Positions 8,793-16,013 of a stretch of 16,013 nt of DNA are shown one piece after another. Source of the DNA: Candidatus Babelota bacterium (lineage in GTDB: Bacteria > JAGOBX01). Where the stretch lies: assembly GCA_017999075.1 (NCBI GenBank), contig JAGOBX010000020.1, positions 1-16,013 on the forward strand, read 5' to 3'. The first letter of the stretch is position 1, and every line of letters begins with the position of its first letter. A program made the position numbers and the translations under genes. The notes beneath the pieces are model-generated. The model did no database searches, was not told the DNA's origin, and saw nothing but the letters and a program-made list of their open reading frames with translations.

Positions 8793-9167
8793 ATGAAAAA
8801 ACAAATAAAAATATTGTTAGTTGACGATAATGATAATCAGCGTTTGCTGTATACCCAGGAACTTGAAGAAGAAGGGTATAATATTGTGACTGCAAGCAAT
8901 GGGAAAGAAGCTGTAGATAAAGTTTTATCGGAAAAACCTGATCTTGTAATACTTGACATACAAATGCCTGGAATTAATGGTATAGAAACATTGGATGAAA
9001 TATTGACATATAACAAACAATTGCCGATAATACTTCATTCTGCTTATTCAAATTATAAAGAAAATTTTATGAGCTGGGCTGCAGACGCGTATATTGTTAA
9101 ATCATCGAATCTTGATGAATTAAAGAAAAATATTGACAAAATTTTGAAAAACAGGGGAATAGTTTGA
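8793..9167 (+). CDS. Stand-alone response regulator (receiver domain only)
   Basis: A 124-residue receiver with no output domain. All key positions are present: D11/D12 for Mg2+, phosphoacceptor D55 in LVILDIQMPG, S83 and K103. The usual Lys-Pro after the last strand is replaced by KSSNLDEL, a variant I recall from single-domain regulators of several deltaproteobacteria and candidate phyla. AGGAG at 8775-8779 is 13 bases before the ATG, a rather long spacing, and no nearer in-frame start exists. It directly follows the second kinase, so the two probably form a cognate pair. Without a DNA-binding domain it must act by protein contact or as a phosphorelay intermediate. Its stop overlaps the start of yicC, so the two are translationally coupled. 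Confidence 0.92.
   Translation: MKKQIKILLVDDNDNQRLLYTQELEEEGYNIVTASNGKEAVDKVLSEKPDLVILDIQMPGINGIETLDEILTYNKQLPIILHSAYSNYKENFMSWAADAYIVKSSNLDELKKNIDKILKNRGIV
9153..9167 (+). promoter_or_regulatory. Ribosome binding site and TTG/TGA overlap fixing the yicC start
   Basis: AGGGGA at 9153-9158 is 5 bases before TTG 9164, whose last two bases begin the TGA stop (9165-9167) of the response regulator. The TTG start restores the family N-terminus MIKSMTGY; the next ATG (9176) would remove it and lies too far from the AGGGGA. Confidence 0.75.
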
Positions 9168-10051
9168 TAAAAAGCATGACCGGTTATGCCAGAACCGCTA
9201 AATCAGGCCAAATAGGGAATATCGACATAATAATCAAGTCTGTGAATAATAAAAACTGTGAGGTGACTGTAAAATCTCCTAAGATTTTGTTTGAACTTGA
9301 AAATGAAATAATCAATAAGGTTAAACAAAAATTGCAGCGTGGGAAAATATATGTTTTTATTAGCATTACAAACTGCAATGATAAAAAAATTGTATTAAAT
9401 AAATGTGCGTTAAAACAATATATTTCGGAAATAAAATCTCTGCAGAAGGAATTGACAGATTATGTTTTTACGGTACCAGAAATTTGTTCATTGATGCAGT
9501 TGCCGGAAATTATTGAAATAGAAAGTTTAGAAACGGATATAACAGATTTTAAAAAAGATGTATTTCAAGTATTAGATGAAACTCTTGAAAAAATTGATAA
9601 AATGCGAATTAATGAAGGAATTAATCTGCTTATGCCATTTTTATCTTATATAAATCAGATTAAGAATTTTGTTGAAATAATAAAAAAAGAAGTTCCTGTT
9701 TCATTAGAAAATTATAAAATTAAATTGGAAAAATTATTGAATGAATTGTATTTTTCTTGTGTAGAAGATAAAGAAAAAAAAATTATGGCTGAATTAGGGT
9801 TGTATGCGGATAAAATTGATATTACAGAAGAAATTGACCGTTTGTCAAGTCATCTTGACGAATGTGAAAAATTGTTGAACAACAAAAGTTCCGAACCTGT
9901 AGGTAGAACTCTTGAATTTTTAGTTCAGGAATTAAACAGAGAGATTAATACCTCTGGAGTAAAATCAAATAATTATGTTATTTCTCAAGCTGTAATTAAT
10001 GTTAAAAGTTTAATTGATAAAATAAAAGAACAATCAATGAATATAGTTTGA
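9164..10051 (+). CDS. yicC: YicC-family endoribonuclease
   Basis: A 295-residue YicC protein, the usual family length. The N-terminus MIKSMTGYAR matches the conserved M-I-x-S-M-T-G start, and the C-terminal DUF1732 part has VGRTLEFLVQELNREINTSG, KSNN and a terminal KIKEQSMNIV that aligns with the family's K-x-R-E-Q-x-x-N-I ending. E. coli YicC has been reported to be an endoribonuclease that influences small-RNA turnover; the role here is inferred from family. It starts with TTG inside the stop codon of the receiver gene. In many bacteria yicC is beside gmk and rpoZ; here it lies between a two-component pair and a DUF2225 gene instead. Cytosolic. Confidence 0.93.
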   Translation: MIKSMTGYARTAKSGQIGNIDIIIKSVNNKNCEVTVKSPKILFELENEIINKVKQKLQRGKIYVFISITNCNDKKIVLNKCALKQYISEIKSLQKELTDYVFTVPEICSLMQLPEIIEIESLETDITDFKKDVFQVLDETLEKIDKMRINEGINLLMPFLSYINQIKNFVEIIKKEVPVSLENYKIKLEKLLNELYFSCVEDKEKKIMAELGLYADKIDITEEIDRLSSHLDECEKLLNNKSSEPVGRTLEFLVQELNREINTSGVKSNNYVISQAVINVKSLIDKIKEQSMNIV

Positions 10052-10081
10052 AAAAATATTTTTAAATAGAGAGGTTAAAAA

Positions 10082-11185
10082 ATGGGAGCACTATCAACTT
10101 TTAAAAAAGAAATGAGAAAATGTCCTGTATGTGAAAATCAATTTAAAGAAGAGTTTATGCTGACAGGTTCAATGCGTCAGGTCAGTATTAATATGAATGA
10201 AGAGTTAAGGACTTTTTATAAAGAATATCAGGGTTTTCCTGTGGCTCCGTTTATATATGAAGTTATTACTTGTCCGAAATGTTATTACAGTTCTTTGATA
10301 TCCGATTTTAATTCTATATATGTTCAAAAACAGAATTATACAGAAAAAGAAACTGAACAGATAAAAAATTTAAGGATAAATGTTATAAAAAATCAAAATC
10401 AGAGAAAAGAATTGATAAAAAATATTGTTGATGTTAATTTTGAAGAACCAAAAAATCTTGAAACAGCATTGGCTTCATATATACTTGCTGTTGACAGTTA
10501 TAATTATTTTAATGAGAAGCTTCAGCCCGATACTAAAAGAGCGGTGTGTTCATTGCGCGCTGCATGGCTTGCCGGAGATTTGAATCTTTCTGAACTTCAG
10601 GAAAAATATTATAAAGAAGCGCATAAATATTATTCTATCATATCTTCAAAACCTGATGACAGCGGCGGATTTAAACTTGGACCTGACTGGGGGAATAATT
10701 TCGGGTTTGAAGGAGCAAGGTTTATAAAAGTAATGCTTGATTTGAGATTTTTAGACGAAGTTGAAAATATTAAACAGAGATTTGAAATTATGCAGAATGT
10801 AAGGGCTACTTTTTCGAAAATACGAGGGATGGGTAAAGCAAGCCAGAATAAACGCGGACCTTTACTGAAAATCGCTGAAGATATGTTTGAAAAAGTTCAG
10901 CCGGTTTATGAAAAACTGAAAGCTAAAATCGAATCCGGAGATTATGCGGATTCTGCGGATTTAAAACTTGGCGATAAAATAACAGTAACTACTGCCGCAG
11001 TGCAATCTGAAGAAGAACCTGAACAGGAAGAAAAAACAGTTGAAACACAGGAATCAAAAAAAGAAGAAGAATCTGATGTTTATAAAAATGCGGCTACTGA
11101 AGTAGTCAAATATGCGTTAAGATCAGGAATTAAACGCGATTCAATAAAAGATATTGAAAAAATTCTGATGAAATATTTTTCATGA
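10082..11185 (+). CDS. DUF2225 zinc-binding protein with acidic C-terminal linker
   Basis: A 367-residue protein matching the DUF2225 layout. CPVC (C14, C17) and CPKC (C64, C67) form a probable four-cysteine zinc site around a region that includes FMLTGSMRQVS and a YEVITCPKCYYSS segment. It is followed by a helical, TPR-like stretch (about 120-240) with alternating Ala and aromatic residues. Residues 308-332 are a Glu/Lys/Gln-rich acidic linker, and the last 35 residues form a predicted helix. The family's function is unknown to me. AGAGAGG at 10068-10074 is 7 bases before the ATG. It sits 30 bases after yicC and 23 before the exported-protein gene, so it is probably in the same operon. No signal peptide, so cytosolic. 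Confidence 0.82.
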   Translation: MGALSTFKKEMRKCPVCENQFKEEFMLTGSMRQVSINMNEELRTFYKEYQGFPVAPFIYEVITCPKCYYSSLISDFNSIYVQKQNYTEKETEQIKNLRINVIKNQNQRKELIKNIVDVNFEEPKNLETALASYILAVDSYNYFNEKLQPDTKRAVCSLRAAWLAGDLNLSELQEKYYKEAHKYYSIISSKPDDSGGFKLGPDWGNNFGFEGARFIKVMLDLRFLDEVENIKQRFEIMQNVRATFSKIRGMGKASQNKRGPLLKIAEDMFEKVQPVYEKLKAKIESGDYADSADLKLGDKITVTTAAVQSEEEPEQEEKTVETQESKKEEESDVYKNAATEVVKYALRSGIKRDSIKDIEKILMKYFS

Positions 11186-11208
11186 AATAAAAGGGAGAAT
11201 AACAGCAG

Positions 11209-13035
11209 ATGAAAAAAAAATTGTATATTTTATTTGTTATAGTTTTAACATTGTTGTCCGGAATTAATTGTTCCAAACAAAAAGAAACTAAGCTTGATTC
11301 GGTGAATAATCTTAAATACGGATTATTACATTATCTGCCGGAAGATTCGATGATAGCTGTCAGATGCAGAAATATCAGTGAAACTTATGCTGATTTTATA
11401 AAAAGCGAGTTTTATAGGCAATTGATGAGTTATCCGATTGTTCAGACAGCTAAAAATGGTATTAATTCTTTAGATTCGACAGAATTTGAAAAAAATTTTG
11501 AGTTCAAACCATCGTTCGATAATTTTATAGAGATTGCAGGAACTGATTTTGCCTTTGCGTTCACATTAAAAGATAATAAACCTAAATATATTATTTTATC
11601 TGAATATACCAGTGACAGTGTTATAAAAAAAATTGATTCGAACCTTCCTAAAATATTTTCAAACTCTGAAAATATGACATTATCTGAAATTGAAATTGAA
11701 GGTATAAAAATTAAAACTGTAAAAATGATAATAAGAGGTGCAGGTATTTTATCTCTAAATGCTTTAGATGATAAAACAGAATACCATTTGAATTATTTTT
11801 TTGATAAAGGAATTTTATGTTTGTCTAACGATACAGAACTGATAAAAAAATCAGTAGAAACGATATTAGGGAAAAATAATAGGTCTATTATTGACAATAA
11901 TGACTTTCAGACAGCATTCAAACAGCTTGATTTGAACAAACAGGTGATAACTTTTTTTAAACCTGATGATTTAAGCGAGTCTCTACTTTCCCATCCTTTG
12001 TTATCTAATATAAAGAATGCTAAAGATGCGTTCAGTCTATGGAACATAATTTCAGCAACATCTTCAAGTTTTGATATTAAATCTAAAACTGTTATTAAAT
12101 CTTATACAATATATAATAAAAATGCAAAAAATCAGAAACTCCTTGAAATGTATAGAAAAAAATCAGGAGAGCTTCAGACTGCAAGTTTTATTCCTATGAA
12201 TGCAATGCTGTTTTTAACTACTAATTTGATAGATGCTTCAGGTATGTATGATTATTATCTGGGATTGTTTGACGAAAATATGAATAAAAAAGTCAAATCA
12301 GAAATTAAAAAAATTGAAAAAACCGTTGAACTTGATTTGAAAAAAGATATTTTGAATAATATAGGCAGCCAGATTTCAATCGCTTTGTTTGATATTGACG
12401 GTATAAGCGTTAATCCTAATGACGCGTTAAATTCATTGGCTTTTATAGCTGAGGTTAAAGATAAAACCAAAATAGATAAATTATTTCAGAATAGTGTTAA
12501 AAAATATTTTTCTGAAAACTCAAAATCATTGAACAGCGGATTAAGTTTTAAAATTGAAAAATCAAAGTATAATGAAAATCAAATCACTAAAATCGTGAGT
12601 TCGAAATTCAAACTTAATCCTCCATCATACGTTTTTAAAGATAAATTTTTTATCATAAGTTCTGAAAAAAAAATAAAAGATATACTTGATACGCCTAAAG
12701 AAAAATCTATAATTAATCTCCAGAAAATTTCAGAACTGAAAAAAATATTATCTGATGCCAACGGATTTTTTTATTTTGATTTTAATCAGTTTATAACTAC
12801 AGTATCTGAAATAGCTGATATGACAAAAGTTTTCTGGGACAGAGATGATATGTATTTTTCATCTTATGTGAAACCAATTCTTGAAGTACTTACTTATATA
12901 GATTGTTTTTCAGGGTATTCGAAAAATGATGAATTGGGATCGCTTTCTGAATTATACATTTTTACAGCTTCACCTAAAAATAAAACGCAGTTAAATTCTG
13001 TTGAACCTAAACAACATGAATTAAAAACTCAATAA
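11209..13035 (+). CDS. Exported protein, probable lipoprotein with atypical lipobox
   Basis: A 608-residue protein with a clear N-terminal signal: KKK, a hydrophobic core (about 5-16), then LLSGINC with Cys at 21. A canonical lipobox has Leu at -3 and Gly/Ala/Ser at -1; here -3 is Gly and -1 is Asn, so lipid attachment is likely but not certain. The mature part begins LKYGLLHYLPEDSMIAVRCR, reminiscent of DUF3352-like proteins with an 'LPxD' opening and repeated alpha/beta segments, but I do not recognise a family with confidence. Regular alternation of KIxxLF- and FFxIS-like strands, for example around 440-510, suggests two related halves. AGGGAG (11192-11197) precedes the ATG. Function unknown; it may be a periplasmic or outer-membrane-anchored substrate-binding or structural protein. 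Confidence 0.75.
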   Translation: MKKKLYILFVIVLTLLSGINCSKQKETKLDSVNNLKYGLLHYLPEDSMIAVRCRNISETYADFIKSEFYRQLMSYPIVQTAKNGINSLDSTEFEKNFEFKPSFDNFIEIAGTDFAFAFTLKDNKPKYIILSEYTSDSVIKKIDSNLPKIFSNSENMTLSEIEIEGIKIKTVKMIIRGAGILSLNALDDKTEYHLNYFFDKGILCLSNDTELIKKSVETILGKNNRSIIDNNDFQTAFKQLDLNKQVITFFKPDDLSESLLSHPLLSNIKNAKDAFSLWNIISATSSSFDIKSKTVIKSYTIYNKNAKNQKLLEMYRKKSGELQTASFIPMNAMLFLTTNLIDASGMYDYYLGLFDENMNKKVKSEIKKIEKTVELDLKKDILNNIGSQISIALFDIDGISVNPNDALNSLAFIAEVKDKTKIDKLFQNSVKKYFSENSKSLNSGLSFKIEKSKYNENQITKIVSSKFKLNPPSYVFKDKFFIISSEKKIKDILDTPKEKSIINLQKISELKKILSDANGFFYFDFNQFITTVSEIADMTKVFWDRDDMYFSSYVKPILEVLTYIDCFSGYSKNDELGSLSELYIFTASPKNKTQLNSVEPKQHELKTQ

Positions 13036-13045
13036 AACCTAAAAA

Positions 13046-14044
13046 ATGAAAAAAGGGAAATATTATAAACCTATAGAAAATAATCAGGAAATTCAATGCC
13101 TTCTGTGTCCAGCTAAATGTTTTATAAAACACGGGAAAACAGGGTTTTGCCGTGTTAGAAAAAATAATTCGGGAATTCTTGAACCTCTCACATATGGAAA
13201 AATTTCAGGAATGTCGCTTGATCCTATTGAAAAAAAACCAATGTATCATTTTTTTCCGGGAAAACAAATCTTGTCTGTTGGTTCAATAGGATGCAACCTT
13301 AAATGCGTATTTTGTCAGAATTTCGATATATCCCAAAATTTTAATTTTTCTTATTTAAGGGAAGTCAGTAAAGAACAACTTCTGGAATTAGCTGTGTCTA
13401 ATGAAAATAACATCGGAATAGCATTTACTTATAATGAACCCTTGATCGGATATGAATTTGTTTTGGATACGTCTGTTTATTTCAGGGAAAATGGCTTAAA
13501 AAATGTTATAGTATCAAATGGTATTATTAATCGTGAACCTATGTTAGAGCTTGTTTCATATATAGACGGAGCCAATATTGACTTGAAAGGAATTGATGAT
13601 GAATTTTATAAAAATAATTGCAGAGCAGGAAATGCGGATACTGTTTTGCAAACTATTGAAATATTGTATAAGAATAAAGTTACAGTCGAAGTTACAAATT
13701 TAATTGTAACTGGATTGAATGATTCTATTGAAAAAATAAAAATACTGGTTGATTCTGTTTCTTCTATATCAAAAGATATTCCTCTTCATTTTTCAAAATA
13801 TTTTCCGAGATATGAATATTTAAAACCTGCTACGAATGAAAAAATATTATTGAGTGCATATGAATATGGAAAAACAAAATTGAATTATGTTTATGTCGGA
13901 AATGCGAATATAGACAAAACTTCCAATACTTATTGTCCATCTTGCGGAAAACTTTTAATTGAACGGCTTGGATACAGTGTCAAAAAAATGTTTAATACTG
14001 TAAATTGTCCTGAATGTAAAACTTATATTTATGGAATTGAATAA
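13046..14044 (+). CDS. amrS: AmmeMemoRadiSam system radical SAM enzyme
   Basis: A 332-residue radical SAM protein. The N-terminal cysteine motif CLLCPAKC (C18, C21, C25) with GFCRVR (C35), the CNLKCVFCQN cluster motif (C83, C87, C90) that binds the 4Fe-4S cluster, TYNEP, SNGI and DLKG match the AmrS family. A C-terminal zinc ribbon has CPSCGK (C297, C300) and CPEC (C321, C324). The family is named for its genomic association with AMMECR1 (AmrA) and Memo (AmrB) proteins; neither is in this window. The substrate is not established. The ATG is 10 bases after the preceding stop and has no clear Shine-Dalgarno, which suggests translational coupling. The last 14 bases are shared with the next gene in another frame. 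Confidence 0.92.
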   Translation: MKKGKYYKPIENNQEIQCLLCPAKCFIKHGKTGFCRVRKNNSGILEPLTYGKISGMSLDPIEKKPMYHFFPGKQILSVGSIGCNLKCVFCQNFDISQNFNFSYLREVSKEQLLELAVSNENNIGIAFTYNEPLIGYEFVLDTSVYFRENGLKNVIVSNGIINREPMLELVSYIDGANIDLKGIDDEFYKNNCRAGNADTVLQTIEILYKNKVTVEVTNLIVTGLNDSIEKIKILVDSVSSISKDIPLHFSKYFPRYEYLKPATNEKILLSAYEYGKTKLNYVYVGNANIDKTSNTYCPSCGKLLIERLGYSVKKMFNTVNCPECKTYIYGIE

Positions 14045-16013
14045 AAAAAATATATTATTTTTATTTATAATTTTATTATTTTTTTGTTTTGACAACAATA
14101 TTACCGCATTGGAAATCAGAATTGATTTATCAGCTATGGATGGTTCGGCATCCGGAAACTGGAATACTATTTCTTTGGCAAATGCAAATTTAACCACATC
14201 AAACCTTAAAAATTATACTGACGGCGCTGCTTCCTCAATATCTATAACAGGTTCTGGCTGGAATGGAGAATGGCACGGTACTATACCTGCAGGATATTGG
14301 TTTGACGGCGGTGCAGGAATGGGAGACAGATTATATTGCAGCACAGGTTCTGCAAGTTTTACGTTTTCAAATTTAGGCACTTCCACTTATAGCGTTGAAA
14401 TTCTGAGTGAAGGAGATGCTACGGTTAATTATTTAACAGTAAATAGTTCATCAGCGTCAAGAAGCAATTTAGGAAATACAGTTTATCCATGGAACCAGGG
14501 AAATTCAAATGATTGGCTTATATGGGATTCAGTTACGCCTTCAGCAGGTCAAATTACTATAAGTATTTCGGTTCAATCAGGAACTTATTTAAATATGGAT
14601 TTGATTAGAATTGTTCAATTAATTACTGCTCCGGCTGCGCCGACATCAAATGCCGCAAGTAATATATCTCCCACAAGTTTTTTGGCAAACTGGAATACTG
14701 TAGGTGATGCGACCGGATATAAACTTGATGTTTCTACAGTAAATACTTTTGCAAGTTTTGTTACTGGATATCAGGATTTGAATGTTGGAAAGGTAACTTC
14801 TTACAGAGTTTCGGGATTGAATGCAAGTACAACTTATTATTATCGTGTTCGTGCTTATAATACTGTTGGTACTAGCGCTAATTCGGGAACTCAAAGCACT
14901 GCAACAACAACGGCTGCAACTGAAAAACAGGAATTCACTTATACCGGCAGCGATCAAACTTGGACTGCTCCTGCTAATGTCAGACAGGTATATGTTCAAG
15001 CTTGGGGTGCAGGCGGCGGTAAAAGCGGCTATTCTACAAGTTATGCAGGCGGCAGCGGTGGTTATTCAAGCGGCACTGTTCCTGTAAGTCCAGGTCAAAC
15101 TTACACTATAGTAGTAGGTCAGGGAGGCATAGGTTTGGGTGTTGGTTCAGGCGGAACTGCCGGCGGTTCGGCTACTTACGGCGGCGGCGGTTATGGAACA
15201 ATGGGCGATGCTTCCGGTGCGTCAGGCGGTGGATTATCAGGTTTTTTTATGGGAAATAGCGGAATGACATTCGATGCAAGCGGTCAGGCCAGGGCTTTCA
15301 TAATAGCAGGCGGCGGCGGCGGTTCTACGGGATATGCTGGTGGCGCTGGTGCTGGCGGTGGAACAACCGGCGGCGCTGGCGCTGCGACAGGCGGTAACGG
15401 AGGCACTCAATCAGCTGGCGGCACTGGTACAGCAGGAGCTGATGGGAGCGCTTTATGCGGAGGTAACGGCAGTTCAACTGGGTTTCAGGCATCAGGCTCA
15501 AGTGATGGAGGAGGAGGCGGCGGCGGCTACTGGGGAGGTGAAGGCGGATATGATGACGCTAAACCAGGCGGCGGCGGTTCAGGATATTTACATGGAACAA
15601 TTATCGGCGGACAAACAACTCAGGGAACTCAGGGACCAACATCATCAGAGGCAACACCGCCAAATACAGGGAATTCTGATTATCTTTCAACTGCCGGTGT
15701 TGGCGCATACGGGCAAGTAAGTACAGCAAGCGGCGCAAACGGCGGTCATGGGCTTGTTGTATTAAGCTGGACACCAAAAATAATTGACCAAAATCTTTTA
15801 ACAAACGCTGGCGCTGAATCAGGAACATTAGACAGCTGGACAATAATTGAAAATGGCGGTAATGGGTGGACAGTTTATGAGAACGGCATAGGCGGGAATT
15901 ATTTATTTGCAACTTCTCATTTATGGTGCAAAAAATCTCAAACTATTGATTTGATTGCAAAAGGATATACTGCCGCAGAATTAGATTCTGTTCCTAAAAT
16001 ATACGTTGAATGC
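14031..16013 (+). CDS. Large secreted protein, 3' end missing: signal peptide, FN3, glycine-rich domain, FBA-like domain
   Basis: An uninterrupted frame of 661 codons that runs off the window. ATG 14031 lies inside the end of amrS (14-base overlap); TTG 14037 is an alternative start. A signal peptide (residues 1-26: NKK, hydrophobic core, possible cut after NITA) marks export. Residues 27-198 are a beta-rich domain I cannot name, with many Trp, Gly and Ser. Residues about 201-295 are a fibronectin type III domain (APAAPTS, LANWNTV, TYYYRVRAYN). Residues 301-582 form a glycine-rich domain that opens QTWTAPANVRQVYVQAWGAG and contains VSPGQTYTIVVGQGG, like the Gly_rich_2 type. From residue 588 the sequence matches the FBA domain: NLL, NGGNGW, TSHLWCKKSQTIDL and KGYTAAELD. 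The part that would hold the sugar-contact residues is beyond the window. Likely a cell-surface or secreted adhesin or glycan binder. Confidence 0.85.
   Translation, partial: MELNKKNILFLFIILLFFCFDNNITALEIRIDLSAMDGSASGNWNTISLANANLTTSNLKNYTDGAASSISITGSGWNGEWHGTIPAGYWFDGGAGMGDRLYCSTGSASFTFSNLGTSTYSVEILSEGDATVNYLTVNSSSASRSNLGNTVYPWNQGNSNDWLIWDSVTPSAGQITISISVQSGTYLNMDLIRIVQLITAPAAPTSNAASNISPTSFLANWNTVGDATGYKLDVSTVNTFASFVTGYQDLNVGKVTSYRVSGLNASTTYYYRVRAYNTVGTSANSGTQSTATTTAATEKQEFTYTGSDQTWTAPANVRQVYVQAWGAGGGKSGYSTSYAGGSGGYSSGTVPVSPGQTYTIVVGQGGIGLGVGSGGTAGGSATYGGGGYGTMGDASGASGGGLSGFFMGNSGMTFDASGQARAFIIAGGGGGSTGYAGGAGAGGGTTGGAGAATGGNGGTQSAGGTGTAGADGSALCGGNGSSTGFQASGSSDGGGGGGGYWGGEGGYDDAKPGGGGSGYLHGTIIGGQTTQGTQGPTSSEATPPNTGNSDYLSTAGVGAYGQVSTASGANGGHGLVVLSWTPKIIDQNLLTNAGAESGTLDSWTIIENGGNGWTVYENGIGGNYLFATSHLWCKKSQTIDLIAKGYTAAELDSVPKIYVEC
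14998..15600 (+). repeat. In-frame GGN triplet tracts coding polyglycine
   Basis: Short runs of GGC/GGA/GGT codons recur, for example around 15180-15190, 15309-15323, 15507-15527 and 15569-15579, giving four to seven glycines in a row. Gain or loss of one triplet stays in frame. Line 15301-15360 is 67% GC against 25% for 12481-12540. Confidence 0.7.
15792..16013 (+). other. FBA-like (F-box associated) domain, N-terminal part
   Basis: Residues 588-661 of the secreted protein. The order of elements matches the FBA domain of eukaryotic Fbs1/NCCRP1-type proteins: NLL-x-N at the start, W-[TI]-I-x-x-NGG-[DN]-GW, [FL]-x-TS-x-x-W-C-x-K-[AS]-Q-x-IDL, and x-GY-x-x-x-x-LD before P-x-I-x-V. The matches are to features I recall for the family and are strong, but the window ends before the domain does. 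Confidence 0.75.

Noticed and set aside
15334-15720. Ala/Gln/Leu-rich open frame in another frame of the glycine-rich segment
   Set aside because: It is the frame-shifted reading of GGC/GCG tracts, has no ribosome binding site, and lies inside the longer, domain-bearing frame.
14998-15780. Horizontal transfer of the GC-rich segment
   Set aside because: The high GC is explained by runs of glycine codons (GGN) and is confined to that domain; the fibronectin and FBA-like parts return to AT-rich codon use.
15601-15912. Reverse-strand open frame opposite the glycine-rich and FBA-like parts
   Set aside because: Low-complexity, no recognisable motif, and antisense to a convincing coding frame.
15792-16013. 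Eukaryotic contamination as the source of the FBA-like domain
   Set aside because: It is continuous in frame with a bacterial signal peptide and fibronectin domain, lies directly after amrS on the same strand, and has the AT-rich codon use of the window.

Overview
The window is about 16 kb of AT-rich bacterial DNA. Two lines counted by hand are 25% GC (12481-12540, typical of the coding DNA) and 67% GC (15301-15360, the glycine-rich tract). All eleven supported genes lie on the + strand, with gaps of 127 bases or less and two gene overlaps, so it reads as one or a few long transcription units. I see no rRNA, tRNA, CRISPR array, insertion sequence or phage gene. The proteins (soluble PAS/GAF histidine kinases, a YicC nuclease, a DUF2225 protein, an exported protein with a lipoprotein-like signal, a large secreted glycine-rich protein) suggest a low-GC bacterium, possibly from an uncultured candidate phylum. 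No gene here fixes the phylum.

Region 1 (18-6563) is a glycogen or alpha-glucan block. It encodes a GlgM-type glycosyltransferase (maltose-1-phosphate synthase family), a soluble hybrid histidine kinase, a GlgE maltosyltransferase and a classical GlgA glycogen synthase. GlgM and GlgE would make and then polymerise maltose-1-phosphate; GlgA would extend glucan directly from a nucleotide-glucose donor. The GlgE is unusually short and appears to lack the helical domain S.

Region 2 (6616-9167) holds a second soluble sensor kinase (degenerate receiver, PAS, GAF, kinase core) and a stand-alone receiver protein. With the first kinase there are two kinases and three receiver-like domains beside carbon-storage genes, and no DNA-binding output domain.

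Region 3 (9164-14044) holds yicC (TTG start overlapping the preceding stop), a DUF2225 zinc-binding protein with an acidic linker, an exported protein with an atypical lipobox, and an AmrS-type radical SAM enzyme.

Region 4 (14031 to the window edge) is an incomplete secreted protein that overlaps the 3' end of amrS. Its order is signal peptide, beta-rich domain, fibronectin type III domain, long glycine-rich domain, then the start of a domain that closely resembles the FBA (F-box associated) fold best known from eukaryotic sugar-binding F-box proteins. This FBA-like module and the compact GlgE are the most unusual items in the window.
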